64,000 nucleotides of DNA from Pseudalkalibacillus hwajinpoensis (GTDB taxonomy: Bacteria > Bacillota > Bacilli > Bacillales > Guptibacillaceae), in NCBI RefSeq assembly GCF_039851965.1, contig NZ_CP156674.1, positions 1 to 64,000 of the forward strand, in the 5' to 3' direction. A model generated the notes under the pieces. That model had not been told where the DNA came from, ran no database searches, and saw only the letters and a program-made list of their open reading frames with translations. A program made the position numbers and the translations under genes. Shown one piece after another: positions 46,308 to 56,781 of this stretch; positions within the stretch are counted from its first letter, which is position 1, and the number at the start of each line of letters is the position of its first letter.

Positions 46308-46535
46308 TTACTCGTTAAGAATAAATGCCTTTATCGGGATTTGGAAGGGTTTCATCATACGCCACTCAAGGATTAAATAAATGAGGGTAGAAACGAGTAG
46401 AAAATATAGAAACATGACATAGTAGATAATATCTGGTGCAATGCCATCAATAACAATATACTTAACGCGAGATAAGGCGACATTTCTGACAGATTGAGCA
46501 AGTTTTGATAAAGTAAGAATGGAATCTGAATGGAT
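46308..46535 (-). pseudogene. C-terminal fragment of a membrane protein lacking a start
   Basis: An open minus-strand frame reads SRVKYIVIDGIAPDIIYY, VMFLYFLLVSTLIYLILEW, then MMKPFQIPIKAFILNE, a membrane span followed by a basic tail, and stops just before a minus-strand terminator. No ATG, GTG or TTG start with a ribosome site precedes it and the frame closes at the patB start. It looks like the 3' end of a gene whose 5' part has been lost. Confidence 0.5.
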
Positions 46536-46546
46536 GGAGGCAAATC

Positions 46547-47722
46547 ATGAATCTATTTGATGAACGAATCGACCGATATGAAACTCACTCTGTAAAGTGG
46601 GATCACACAGATGCCATTTTTGAAAAGGAAAACCTGTTGCCGATGTGGGTAGCGGATATGGACTTTAAAGCGCCACAAGCAGTCATAGATGCATTAACGA
46701 AGCGAATACAGCATGGTATATTCGGATATTCCATGCCAACAGAAGACACAAAGTCATCCATTCATAGCTGGCTTAATCGCCGCCATAACTGGACGATCGA
46801 GAACGATTGGGTTGTGTTTACTCCAGGGGTCGTACCTGCGCTTTCAGCTGCAGTAAATACGTATACGAAGCCAGGAGAGAAAGTGATGATCCAATCACCT
46901 GTTTATTACCCATTTCGCGATATGGTGGAAAAAAGTGATCGGCTCGTGGTCGATAATCCACTGAAAATGCAGGATGGAAAATACGTGATGGATGTTGAAG
47001 ATTTGGAAACAAAGCTTAAGGATCCAGAAGTAACGATGCTTCTTCTCTGTAATCCGCACAATCCGGTGGGGCGAGTTTGGACGAATGATGAACTTTTAAC
47101 GCTTGCTGAACTTTGTTTAACACACGATGTACTTATTGTGTCTGATGATATTCATTTTGACCTGATCTTTAAAGGGCACAAACATACTCTGATCTCAACG
47201 CTTTCAGAAGAGATCGCTAACAATACAATTACGTGTATTGCACCAAGCAAAACGTTTAACCTTGCCGGGATGCAGTTATCGACGATTATTATTCCAAATG
47301 AACAGAAGCGGGAGCAGTTCAATACTTATATGGGGAAACTCGGATTGTTTGCTCCGAGTCCGTTTGGCATTATTGCTGTAGAAGCCGCATATACGCATGG
47401 TGAGGAATGGCTTGAGCAGCTTAAAAGTTACTTAGAAGGAAACCTTGCGTATCTAACGTCATTTATAAATGAAAGACTTCCAGAAATCGATGTGATTGAA
47501 CCTGAAGGAACGTATCTTGTCTGGCTTGATTTTAGAAATTTAAAGATGAATCATGAAGAACTTGAGCGCTTTATTCAAGAAGATGCGAAACTAGCCCTTG
47601 ATGAGGGGTACATTTTTGGAGAAACAGGCAGAGGATTTGAGCGTATAAACATCGCGTGTCCTCGTTCCCTTTTACAAGAAGGCTTAGAGCGACTGGAGCA
47701 AGCGTTAACTAGTAGAAGATAA
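46547..47722 (+). CDS. patB: PatB/MalY-family aminotransferase (cystathionine beta-lyase type)
   Basis: A 391-residue fold-type I PLP enzyme. MWVADMDFKAPQAVIDAL, LLCNPHNPVGRVW, SDDIHFDLIF and APSKTFNLAG (PLP lysine Lys235) mark the MalY/PatB group. These enzymes cleave C-S bonds of cystathionine or cysteine and can transaminate. It probably serves sulfur amino acid metabolism. GGATGGAGG precedes the ATG. Confidence 0.92.
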   Translation: MNLFDERIDRYETHSVKWDHTDAIFEKENLLPMWVADMDFKAPQAVIDALTKRIQHGIFGYSMPTEDTKSSIHSWLNRRHNWTIENDWVVFTPGVVPALSAAVNTYTKPGEKVMIQSPVYYPFRDMVEKSDRLVVDNPLKMQDGKYVMDVEDLETKLKDPEVTMLLLCNPHNPVGRVWTNDELLTLAELCLTHDVLIVSDDIHFDLIFKGHKHTLISTLSEEIANNTITCIAPSKTFNLAGMQLSTIIIPNEQKREQFNTYMGKLGLFAPSPFGIIAVEAAYTHGEEWLEQLKSYLEGNLAYLTSFINERLPEIDVIEPEGTYLVWLDFRNLKMNHEELERFIQEDAKLALDEGYIFGETGRGFERINIACPRSLLQEGLERLEQALTSRR

Positions 47723-47726
47723 CAAG

Positions 47727-47752
47727 AAGAGGCCCTTAAATCGGGGCCTCTT
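47727..47752 (+). terminator. Intrinsic terminator after patB
   Basis: AAGAGGCCC and GGGGCCTCTT pair with a 6-7-base loop, followed by a short T/A-rich tail. Confidence 0.75.
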
Positions 47753-48221
47753 AGTTTAAATAAAATGAAATTTCTCTACGTAAAGGTAGCTCAAGTACAG
47801 GGGAGTAGGAGCGGGAAAGGTTTTAAGAGAAGCCGTATATAACATTCACTTGGAAAGCAGGGAACGAAGGTAAGCTTTCGTTAGCATCTTGCTTCAATCG
47901 ATGTAATCTTCTTTGTAATAGATAGAGGAGGGAGAGTTCCCAATGAAAAACGACATTCAATTAGTGTTCTTGTAAAAGTTAACCTGAATGAAAGTCTAGT
48001 TTCCATATGATTACTTTGATACCATCTAATTGAAACATTTAAACATGATTGAATCTATAGAAAAGTTTACATAAACAAAAATAGCACTACATTTAAAAAG
48101 ACATGAAAAAGTTATAAAAAAAGTTACATAATTGCATGAAAAAAATAGATTTTTTGTTATGATAAAGAAGATTAAATGGATAAAAGGTTCATCCATACGA
48201 ATAGTTAGAAAGAGAAAGCGG
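47753..48221. other. Intergenic gap with no convincing gene
   Basis: A good ribosome site (AGAGGAGGGAG) at about 47923 precedes an ATG at 47943 that opens only ten codons (MKNDIQLVFL) before a stop, so a start region of a lost gene may be present. The remainder is AT-rich, with long A/T runs and no promoter I would assert. Confidence 0.4.
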
Positions 48222-48719
48222 GTGATTGTTATTAAAAAAGCAACCAAAGGACTTCTTACCATCCTACTTTTCTCTGTTCTTGCCTTTAGTTATCTAAAAT
48301 CAGCTGAAGTTTATATCGACTATAAAAATGACAAATATAAGCACACTGCAAGTGCGATAAGCCTTGAAAGCAGCTTGCATAAGAAGATCGATGAACAGAA
48401 CATCTATGAAATACAACTACATAGAAGCGACTCAACTGAAAAGGAGATTGTGACTTCGATTGAGGATGAATTAGCCATCATGAACTGGATTAACAATCTG
48501 GATAAAACCGAGCTAACGCAACTTCAAAATCATCGTGTTCAAGTCGATGATGCCGATATCATTATTTATTTTAAAACAGGTAAAGAACTGAGACTGAACT
48601 TCGACAATGAAACAGTTGTCATCTCGAGAAACGATAATGATAATAAAACGTTTAAATCGTATTTGCTAAGTACGTATGAACTAAGTGACGATTTAAAACG
48701 AATCCTTGATATAGAATAA
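48222..48719 (+). CDS. Membrane-anchored hypothetical protein
   Basis: About 165 residues. One N-terminal hydrophobic segment (GLLTILLFSVLAFSYL) follows two lysines and acts as anchor or signal. The rest is a mixed alpha/beta extracellular domain with SLESSLHKKIDEQNIYEIQL and ADIIIYFKTGKELRLNFDN. The start is uncertain: GTG 48222 is used, GGTGATT could serve an ATT start at 48231, and the open frame reaches back to 48132. A terminator follows. No family was recognised. Confidence 0.6.
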   Translation: MIVIKKATKGLLTILLFSVLAFSYLKSAEVYIDYKNDKYKHTASAISLESSLHKKIDEQNIYEIQLHRSDSTEKEIVTSIEDELAIMNWINNLDKTELTQLQNHRVQVDDADIIIYFKTGKELRLNFDNETVVISRNDNDNKTFKSYLLSTYELSDDLKRILDIE

Positions 48720-48722
48720 AAT

Positions 48723-48961
<239 letters not shown>

Positions 48962-48989
48962 AACTCTAAGTTTCAGGAGGTTCAATAAC

Positions 48990-49470
48990 ATGAATGTGAC
49001 GCAAGCAACCGATGATTTCTTGATGGCACTGCAGATTGAAAAAAACCGAACACGATTCGAAATTACTCACATGATTTAACTGTTTTTAATGCATTTCTCA
49101 TTCAGTACAACCGTTCGACTGATTTACACTGATTTATCACTGTCTACCGTTCGCCGTTTCATTCAGGATCAAGTGTTTCAGCATGGCGCGCGTCAACGTC
49201 GTATATCGTGTCTCAAATCCTTTCGCCAATACTGTCAGCAAGAAAACTTGATTGAACTGGACTTTATGGCCGGTATCACAGCTCCCAAGTCAGATAAAAA
49301 CATTCCAACGTATATGACCTTAGTTGAGCTGAAAAAGCTATTTCGTTTTTTAGAACATGATCATTCTAAATATGCGATACGGAATGAACTGATGTTTAAG
49401 GCTGCTTGCAACAACTGGCATGCGCCGACAGGAAATTGTGGATTTAACCTGGCGGCAGCTGGATCTACTT
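48990..49470 (+). pseudogene. Tyrosine recombinase/integrase remnant with several frameshifts
   Basis: CAGGAGG precedes an ATG at 48990. Successive frames read MNVTQATDDFLMALQIEKN, then HDLTVFNAFLIQYNRSTDLH, then DLSLSTVRRFIQ...NLIELDFMAGITAPKSDK and RNELMFK, then LLATTGMRRQEIVDLTWRQL. This is the SAM-like core-binding domain and the start of the catalytic domain of an XerC/D-like recombinase, including the first arginine region (TGMRRQE). At least three frameshifts are present and the C-terminal catalytic part is missing, so it is inactive. Confidence 0.85.
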
Positions 49471-49575
49471 AGGTTATTTTTATAGATTTTTGATGTTAAG
49501 TAAAAAAGTTTTTGGCAATTTAAAGATTCTATGTGATCAAAATGAATATGATAACTTTGATAATGAGAAGAATTT

Positions 49576-49934
49576 TCATGCTAGTCCAGTCTTAAGATTG
49601 GAATATTCGTTGCCATTTGATTTCTCAACCTTAGAAACAGTTAGTTCCTTATCATTCATTTGGACAACATCGCCTACCTTGTAGACCTTATCTTTTTCTT
49701 CTTCTTGCTTTTTGCTGGTATGTGACTCATTTGTTGCAACAGCTTCAATTTCTGTTGAAGTTTCTTCATCATTAGAAGGATGGTCCCCTCTCATTGTTTG
49801 TATAACTCAAAACAACAAAAATAGTTGCAATAATAACAAGAAGCCAACCTATGATTGGGATTAATCCCAGTACAAATGAACAAATAGCTAATACCAAGGC
49901 AGCTGTAGCATAGTGTTTATTCTCTGCTGACAAA
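49576..49934 (-). pseudogene. Membrane protein with DUF4352-like domain, frameshifted and truncated
   Basis: AAAGGGGTG precedes a TTG at 49934 that opens SAENKHYATAALVLAICSF and LGLIPIIGWLLVIIATIF, two membrane spans of the DUF4190 kind. A shift near 49795 leads to NDEETSTEIEAVATNE and KVYKVGDVVQMNDKELTVSK, the start of a DUF4352-like extracellular domain, which stops early at NLKTGLA. The rest of the expected domain is absent. Confidence 0.65.
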
Positions 49935-50029
49935 TGAACACCCCTTTTATTATTATCTCTTTAGTGTATTGGTGTTTTTTCTAAAAATTCTCTATACATA
50001 GCACTTCTTCCTTCCTTTAATAAAAATAG

Positions 50030-50064
50030 AGCAACGAAATGGTATAAAATTCGTCGCTCATTTT
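50030..50064 (+). terminator. Intrinsic terminator-like hairpin
   Basis: GAGCAACGAA and TTCGTCGCTC pair (one G-T) around an 11-base loop, then ATTTT. No intact plus-strand gene precedes it. Confidence 0.55.
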
Positions 50065-50375
50065 AGTCCTAGGTTTCATTTTTGCTAGAGGTAATTGCCC
50101 CGATAAACACGCGACAACTATATGGTGGTTGGAGCTTTTTATGGTATCAGGCTTCATCGTATTTATTCTGTCTAATTCACAAAAACGGAAAAAGAATTTT
50201 CCTTCTAACGAAAGTCATGAAAAGTGTTATTGCAAATGTTTCAGAACAAGTGTTCTCAGGAGCGGTTTTTAGCACTTTAAATGTAGATACGGTATGTTTA
50301 AAGTACGAAATACGTACTGTTTCTCTTCTCATCGTTGAGGACAATATGTATGTACTCAGTCTTAAGGATAAGAAC

Positions 50376-50402
50376 AAAAAAGCCACTTACGGTGGCTTTT
50401 TT
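50376..50402 (+). terminator. Intrinsic terminator with no clear gene
   Basis: AAAAAGCCAC and GTGGCTTTTTT form a clean stem with a 3-4-base loop and T-run. The stretch from 49935 to here contains hydrophobic reading (WWLELFMVSGFIVFILSNSQ, about 50115-50175) in broken frames, so a lost small gene may have preceded it. Confidence 0.7.
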
Positions 50403-50494
50403 CTCGTTAATTGATTCTTTTTTCTGTTCACCTTTCTATATATCTGCCCCTATCATACTCTTCCTAAGTGACCACTTTTCTAATTTAACAATTT

Positions 50495-51935
50495 TCATAT
50501 TATGGTCTTATGGTCAGTGAAAAGTTGAACACCAGTAGAGTTTTCATTCGGATAGATACGAGCGCTCATGACTTTTTCACCCTCTTGTAGGAAAATCTCT
50601 ACAGAAGAACGATCAATAAAAATTCTCAATGCTAACATGTTATTCTTTAATGAAATTGGAGCCTTGCGAATCCCTCCTGGTCCTTTGCCTGAATGATCTC
50701 GATTTATGATGAATTCTTGATTTAAAACGTCGTATGTAAGGATGGTCTGCTCTGTTAATGATCGTTACAACGGACCTTCAATCCGAATTGAGATGCATCC
50801 ATGGCATCGATTATAACGTTTATTTCCATGGTGTCCCCTGACAATCCCTCTAGAGTTAAATCCTGTTCTACTACTATATTCTTATACAATAGATGATCAT
50901 AGCGCAAAGCTTCAAGTTCTTTTACTGGAAGGCACTTTAATTGATTATCCTCGATTGAGATTTCTCTCGGTAGCGTTAGAGCTCCTGCCCAATGGTCTTT
51001 TCGTTCAGGCATATCACTTTCCCACATTGCCATCCAGGCTACCATAACTCTTCTTCCTTCCCCATCAAGTGTCGTTTGAGGGGCATAAAAGTCAAACCCG
51101 TAATCAAGAGGATGAAACGAGTTGAAATCAAATTCGCCCTTATTCAAATCAAGGTTTCCAAGAGCATAAACAGATTGATGGAGATTTCGATATAACTCGC
51201 CTTCTGGCTCTACTCCTTGAGATGACATGATCAACACATCGTGACCATCCAAATCAAAAAAATCAGGACACTCCCACATAAAGCCCATATTTCCTTTACC
51301 CTTTGCAACAACATTTATGAACTCCCATGATAGTAAATCAAGAGAACGATACAGGAGTACTTGACCAACACGGTTGTTTGTTTGAGAACCTAGTACACAG
51401 TAATAATAGTCACTTTCTATCCAGACTTTTGGATCACGAAAATGGTTCGGATGAATATCACCCGCTGGTGCATGCGAAATAACAGGAATCGCAGCAATTT
51501 TTTCAAAGGTTACTCCATCTTCACTGACGGCTATACATTGAACTTGTTTAAGATCCGTGTCATGATCTGTACTGGTCCATGTATTCCCCGTATAAAATAG
51601 ATATAGCTTCCCATCCTTCTCAATTGCACTACCTGAGAAGCATCCATCCTGATCATAAGGCTCACTAGGGGCTAGTGCATTCGGAAGGTGTTCCCAGTGA
51701 ACGAGGTCTTTACTCCTTGCATGTCCCCAGTGAATATTGCCCCATTCAGTTGAATAAGGGTGATGCTGATAAAATAAATGATAGTGGTTTTGAAATACAC
51801 TAAAACCATTTGGATCGTTCATCCAAAAAGCGGAGCTGTAACATGATAATGTAATCTCCATTCATCAGCATTATTAGCTTCAATCCTATCTCGAATCGAT
51901 TCCGTTGCTCGCTGAATTTGTTTACTGTGTTTCAA
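50495..51935 (-). pseudogene. GH32 sucrase / sucrose-6-phosphate hydrolase, frameshifted
   Basis: A TTG start at 51935 after GAGGTGATAC encodes KHSKQIQRATESI...NADEWRLHYHVTAP. A one-base loss near 51840 (CCGCTTTTTGG) shifts the frame to FWMNDPNGFSVFQNHYHLFYQ, the GH32 nucleophile region. RDPKVW and the acid/base region WECPDFF follow. A second shift near 50757 leads to LTYDVLNQEF and RIFIDRSSVEIFLQEGE in the C-terminal beta-sandwich. Another change near 50500 may hide the last residues (KIVKLEKWSL). The catalytic motifs remain, so inactivation looks recent, or sequencing errors should be excluded. It is the last gene of the sugar operon. Confidence 0.85.
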
Positions 51936-51957
51936 AGTATCACCTCAATTATATAGA

Positions 51958-53628
51958 CTAGTACAGCTTATACACTCTTGCTTCATAAGGCTTTAAGGTT
52001 AGTTGATTAATCGTTTCTGAATCATTCACCTCATAATTGGTTATCAGCAACTTATGAGATTTATTCTTCAATTCTTCTGGGAGTTGAAACTCAGCTTCTT
52101 CTGCAAATAAATTCGTGATGATCAAGATTATGTCATCATGTAAATTTCTTGTGTAAGCATAAATTTGTTCATGCTCAGGCAAAATCAAATTGTATTTCCC
52201 ATAAATTAAAACGGGATTGCTTTTTCGAAGTGAAATAAGATTTTTATAAAAGTGATAAATAGATTGACTTTCTGTAATCGATTCCTCTACATTGATCACT
52301 TTATAATTTGGATTAAGCTTTAACCAGGGATCACTACCTTCTGTAAATCCTGCATTTTTCCCTGCAGACCACTGCATTGGCGTCCTGGAATTATCACGAC
52401 CTGATTTCCAAATGACTTCCATGATTTCCTGATGGGATTTTCCTTCTTCCACTTCATGCTGATATAAGTTCTTAATGGCTACATCATCATAATCTTCAAT
52501 TGATTCAAACTGTACATTGGTCATTCCTATTTCTTGTCCTTGATAAATAAAAGGTGTCCCTTGCATTAAAAAATATAACGTGGCAAGACACTTACACGAT
52601 TGATTGTGATACTCTTTATCATTTCCCCATACGGATACAGATCTAGGGAGATCATGGTTTTCTAAGAAAAGAGCATTCCATCCGCTTCCATGAAGTCCAT
52701 TTTGCCACCTGGTGAAAACGCTTTTAAGCTCGTGAATATCAAGACTCTTGTCTTTTCCTTTCTGCCAGAGATCGTTGTGTTCAAATTGGAAGATCATATT
52801 AAATTTCCCATTTACTTCCCCAACCCAATCATCTGCTTCTTCTACTGTAACCCCGTTGGCTTCACCAACCGTCATAATGTCATAGTGATCAAACGTTTCT
52901 CTTTTTAATTCTTCTAGGAAGACCTGAATTCCTTCACGATTGCGATGTCCATCCAATGAAGAGGCGTATCTTTTATTTAAAGGGTTATGGACATCTGGAA
53001 ACTCAGGTACTTTCTTTATGTGTGATATGGCGTCGATACGAAAACCGTCAATTCCTTTATCTAGCCACCAGTTGATCATGTTATACAAATCATTCCTGAC
53101 ATTAGGATTTTCCCAATTTAAGTCGGGTTGTTTACGAGAAAATACATGCATATAATACTCTTTTGTTTGACGATCAAGTTCCCATGCTGATCCTTCAAAA
53201 ATAGAAGCCCAATTATTTGGCTCCTGACCGCCTTTTCCAGGGTGCCAAATGTAATAATCTCTATATGGATTATCTTTCGAAGATTTAGATTCTATAAACC
53301 AAGGGTGTTCGTCAGACGTGTGGTTAATAACTAAGTCCATGATTAATTTCATATCCCGCTTGTGTAATTCGGATAGTAATTTATCAAAGTCAGCCATGGT
53401 TCCATATTCCGACATGATTGCTGTAAAGTCAGAAATATCATAGCCATTATCGTCGTTTGGTGAGCTGTAAATTGGACAAATCCAAATCACATTGACACCT
53501 AGATCCTGTAAGTAATCTAATTTAGAAATCACACCCTGGATATCCCCTATTCCATCTCCATTGGAATCTTTAAAACTTCTTGGATATATTTGATAAACTA
53601 CTGCTTCTTTCCACCATGCTTGACTCAT
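51958..53628 (-). CDS. GH13 alpha-glucosidase (oligo-1,6-glucosidase type)
   Basis: A 556-residue GH13_31-type enzyme. Motif I is DLVINHTSDEH, motif II GFRIDAI (nucleophile Asp199), motif III VGEANG (acid/base Glu256) and motif IV ENHDLP (Asp326). The calcium-site-like DSNGDGIGD is at residues 21-29. Motif IV has Leu where most relatives have Gln (NHDQP). It has no signal peptide, so it acts on imported oligosaccharides such as isomaltose- or sucrose-type sugars. It follows the permease genes by 44 bases. Confidence 0.9.
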   Translation of the reverse strand: MSQAWWKEAVVYQIYPRSFKDSNGDGIGDIQGVISKLDYLQDLGVNVIWICPIYSSPNDDNGYDISDFTAIMSEYGTMADFDKLLSELHKRDMKLIMDLVINHTSDEHPWFIESKSSKDNPYRDYYIWHPGKGGQEPNNWASIFEGSAWELDRQTKEYYMHVFSRKQPDLNWENPNVRNDLYNMINWWLDKGIDGFRIDAISHIKKVPEFPDVHNPLNKRYASSLDGHRNREGIQVFLEELKRETFDHYDIMTVGEANGVTVEEADDWVGEVNGKFNMIFQFEHNDLWQKGKDKSLDIHELKSVFTRWQNGLHGSGWNALFLENHDLPRSVSVWGNDKEYHNQSCKCLATLYFLMQGTPFIYQGQEIGMTNVQFESIEDYDDVAIKNLYQHEVEEGKSHQEIMEVIWKSGRDNSRTPMQWSAGKNAGFTEGSDPWLKLNPNYKVINVEESITESQSIYHFYKNLISLRKSNPVLIYGKYNLILPEHEQIYAYTRNLHDDIILIITNLFAEEAEFQLPEELKNKSHKLLITNYEVNDSETINQLTLKPYEARVYKLY

Positions 53629-53672
53629 TGTTCTCCTCCTAAACTATCTGTGAATGAATCATCGATACTAAA

Positions 53673-54497
53673 CTACTTTACTGCACCTTCTGATACTCCT
53701 TTAATAATTTGTTTCTGGGCGAAGAAATAGAAGATAATGACTGGAATGATGGCAAGCGTCAATCCAGCTAGTGCTAAATGCCATTGCTTCGTATACTCTC
53801 CAAAGAAGAAGAACATTTTAAGCGGGATCGTAGCATTCGCTTCGCCTAGTACAAGTGACGGTAATAAATAGTCATTCCAAATCCAAATAACGTTTAAAAT
53901 CCCAACAGTCACTGAAATAGGTTTTAGCAAAGGAAATATAATATACCAAAACAATTGAAGGCGATTTGCTCCATCGATAATGGCAGCCTCATCAAGTGAC
54001 TTTGGTATGCCAGTCATCGCCCCGTGGTATAAGAAAATAGATAAACTACATCCAAATCCGAGATACATGAAAATCAGACCCGCCGCATTTAACAAATCTG
54101 CTTGACCAAAAATGGAGACAAGAGGAATCATGACAGATTGAAATGGGATAAGCATAGCTGCGACAAATACAAAGAAGATAATGCCGCTTAGCTTACTTTT
54201 ATTTCGAGCCAAAGCGTACCCTGCCATAGCCGAAAACAATATAATAATAGCTACACTTACCCCAGTAATAAGCAATGAATTAAACAAAGATTTTAAGAAT
54301 TCAAGGTCGTTAAAGGCTTTAACGAAATTTTCTAATGCAAGTGATTGTGGTAACCCAAGGACCCCAGCAAAAATTTCTCTCTTCGTTTTAAACGCATTCA
54401 CGATCATTAAATAAAAGGGCGCAATCCAGATCAAGCCTAAAACTAAACCAAGAACTTCCACGGAAAATAGATTTTTACTTTCTTTATTCATTTTCAT
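53673..54497 (-). CDS. Sugar ABC transporter permease (CUT1, MalG-like)
   Basis: A 274-residue permease with six spans. The EAA loop that contacts the ATPase reads SLDEAAIIDGANRLQLFWYI, with PLLKP. It ends with KGVSEGAVK, typical of the MalG/UgpE group. Its start overlaps the end of the partner permease by one base. It imports the operon's oligosaccharide together with the partner permease and the binding protein. Confidence 0.93.
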   Translation of the reverse strand: MKMNKESKNLFSVEVLGLVLGLIWIAPFYLMIVNAFKTKREIFAGVLGLPQSLALENFVKAFNDLEFLKSLFNSLLITGVSVAIIILFSAMAGYALARNKSKLSGIIFFVFVAAMLIPFQSVMIPLVSIFGQADLLNAAGLIFMYLGFGCSLSIFLYHGAMTGIPKSLDEAAIIDGANRLQLFWYIIFPLLKPISVTVGILNVIWIWNDYLLPSLVLGEANATIPLKMFFFFGEYTKQWHLALAGLTLAIIPVIIFYFFAQKQIIKGVSEGAVK

Positions 54498-55357
54498 TAC
54501 ATGTCTACCTCCCGCTTCTTATTGTAGTAAACCTGCGTTAATGCAATAACAGCTACGATTAGAAAGAAAATGACTGCCTTTGCTTGTGCATATGCCATTT
54601 CATTATCTGAGAATGCTGTACGAACAATTTCCATAGCAACCATTTGTGTAGAGTTAAATGGTCCCCCATTTGTTAAGGAAAGGTTCTGATCATAGATTTT
54701 GAAAGCCATTGACAGAGTTAAGAACATACTAACCGTAAAGGCAGGTGCAACAAGCGGGAAAGTAATACTTTTAAATCGCTGTAATGCGGTCGCTCCATCA
54801 ATTTTAGCTGCTTCAATTAAATCCTTTGGTATATTCTCCAAGTACGCAATATAAATGATCATGATGTAACCAGCCATCTGCCAGGAAGTTAAAATCACCA
54901 GTCCCCAGAAACCTGTCTCAGTCGTTGATAGCCACCCCTGCATACTTTCAAGTCCAAGGAGATTCCCAACGTCTCCAAAAACACTGATGAAAATAAATTG
55001 CCAGATAAATCCGAGGATCAATCCACCAATTAAATTAGGCATGAAGAAAACGGTTCTAAGCAAATTGTTTGATTTAATATTTCGAGTAACAATCAATGCC
55101 AGACATAGCCCGAACACATTAAGTAAAATGACAGTTACAACTGAAAATTTAATAGTAAACCAAATTGAATTCATAAACTCTTCTTCAAGAAAAAGATTAA
55201 TATAGTGTTCAAACCCTATAAATTTTGTAGCCGTTAGTCCGTTCCAGTCTGTAAAGGAGAAAACGAATCCGTATATAAACGGAATGACGACAACAATTCC
55301 AAGAGCTACAATAACAGGTGAAAGAAATATCCAAAACCATTTATTTTGATTGTTCAT
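54497..55357 (-). CDS. Sugar ABC transporter permease (CUT1, MalF-like)
   Basis: A 286-residue permease. The N-terminal FIYGFVFSFTDWNGL, the EAA loop DLIEAAKIDGATALQRFKSI and the PxFNSTQMVAMEI-type C-terminal segment mark the MalF/UgpA group. It forms the channel with the MalG-like partner. No ATPase gene is present in the operon, so a shared MsmX-type ATPase encoded elsewhere is inferred. Confidence 0.93.
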   Translation of the reverse strand: MNNQNKWFWIFLSPVIVALGIVVVIPFIYGFVFSFTDWNGLTATKFIGFEHYINLFLEEEFMNSIWFTIKFSVVTVILLNVFGLCLALIVTRNIKSNNLLRTVFFMPNLIGGLILGFIWQFIFISVFGDVGNLLGLESMQGWLSTTETGFWGLVILTSWQMAGYIMIIYIAYLENIPKDLIEAAKIDGATALQRFKSITFPLVAPAFTVSMFLTLSMAFKIYDQNLSLTNGGPFNSTQMVAMEIVRTAFSDNEMAYAQAKAVIFFLIVAVIALTQVYYNKKREVDM

Positions 55358-55479
55358 TGAAACCCTCCTTGTTCACAATATGCCATTTATTTTGTAACTT
55401 TTAAAATGCATTAAATAAAAGTGAAACTAACCACCCAATCACCCTGGATTGTTAGCAATATTATTGATACAGGGTTATG

Positions 55480-56769
55480 TTATTTTCGTAACTCTTCCCA
55501 TTTCTGCTTTGAATCTTCTTCTAATTGTTCCCATGTCATTTTATCGCTAAGATACTTCTGTACATTGCCACCAACATAATCTCCCCACACTCCAGGGTAT
55601 CCAAGGAAAACCCAACCGGTGGTATCGCCATTAGAAGAATATTGGTAAATCTCTTTTGAAATAGGGTCTGCAATTTTCTCCGTGTCAAAGCCTTCATAAG
55701 CAGGGATAAATTTAAAGTCTTTCAAAACGGCTTCCTTACCGACTTCGGAAGTATACATCCAATCTATAAAGTCTTTAGATGCCTCAATCACTTCTTCATC
55801 ACTATTGTTGTTGACAGCCCAATAGTTAGGAATTCCTACTGGAAGCTTTCCTTCAGACCCTTCAACTGGAATTGGCATGATACCAATATTTTTTTCTGCA
55901 AACGCCTTATCCATTTGTTCTACAGAAGGGTAAATCCAATTTCCTTGCTGAATGATTGCTACTTTCTGAAGAGAGAAGTATTCCTCTACTTGTTGAGAAT
56001 AATCAAGACTTAAAACGGGTTGAACTGAATACTCCGTTTGCAAATCTATCATTCTTTGAAACTCTTTTCCTTTTTCGAATGCAACTGTTTCAGCGGTAAA
56101 AGCCTTCAACACCTGCTGATTGAATTCTGGAGCAAGAAATACATTGGATAGATGGTTACCAGGTACCCATTTTTCTTTACCCGGGAATGCAAATACCGCT
56201 TCAAGCCCTAATTGCTCTTTTTGACTATCCAGTTCATTAACCGCTTTCTCAAGATCTTCATAAGTTAGAATCTCTTCAGGTTTAATTCCTGCCTCTTCAA
56301 AAACCTTTTTGTTATAAATAAAACCGTATCCTTCCTGGTTAAAAGGAAGGCCATGGACTTCACCATTTTTAGTAACAGGGTCAAGACTGCCTTCTAAAGC
56401 TAGTTCAGCGGCTTTCGTATCAGATAAATCACTTAAGTATTGTTCATAATTAGCGGCTTCCGTTGGTCCAGCAATACTAAAGATTTCTGGTTCATCTCCT
56501 GAAGCAAATTTTGTTTTGAGTGAGCCTGCATAATCAGATCCTCCGCCTACAGCAGAGATCTTTATATCTACATTTGGATTTTCTTTTTCATATTCTTCTG
56601 CCAGATCCTCAAACTGATCTTTGAACTCTACTTTGCCCTGGAAAACTTCAATAGTTAATTGATCTCCTTCTGAAGAACTTGATTCGCCGGATGAAAATGA
56701 GCAACCACTTAATAATGCACTCGAAACTAGTAAAGATGAAATAAGCTTTTTCCCTTTCAAATTCAACAC
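55480..56769 (-). CDS. Sugar ABC transporter substrate-binding lipoprotein
   Basis: A 429-residue CUT1 binding protein. The signal peptide ends with the lipobox LLSGC, followed by a Ser-rich linker. The mature domain has TIEVFQGKVEFKDQFEDLA and FNQEGYGFIYNKKVFEEAG, common in oligosaccharide receptors. It is anchored outside the membrane and delivers sugar to the permeases. A 122-base gap to the first permease contains an ACCCTG/CAGGGT hairpin (about 55443-55476), which may lower permease expression relative to the receptor. Confidence 0.93.
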   Translation of the reverse strand: MLNLKGKKLISSLLVSSALLSGCSFSSGESSSSEGDQLTIEVFQGKVEFKDQFEDLAEEYEKENPNVDIKISAVGGGSDYAGSLKTKFASGDEPEIFSIAGPTEAANYEQYLSDLSDTKAAELALEGSLDPVTKNGEVHGLPFNQEGYGFIYNKKVFEEAGIKPEEILTYEDLEKAVNELDSQKEQLGLEAVFAFPGKEKWVPGNHLSNVFLAPEFNQQVLKAFTAETVAFEKGKEFQRMIDLQTEYSVQPVLSLDYSQQVEEYFSLQKVAIIQQGNWIYPSVEQMDKAFAEKNIGIMPIPVEGSEGKLPVGIPNYWAVNNNSDEEVIEASKDFIDWMYTSEVGKEAVLKDFKFIPAYEGFDTEKIADPISKEIYQYSSNGDTTGWVFLGYPGVWGDYVGGNVQKYLSDKMTWEQLEEDSKQKWEELRK

Positions 56770-56781
56770 TCCTTAACTATA

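Noticed and set aside
50082..50414. A 110-codon plus-strand open frame
   Set aside because: Its last 15 codons run through a clear intrinsic terminator, it has no ribosome site and its sequence looks like a chance opening.
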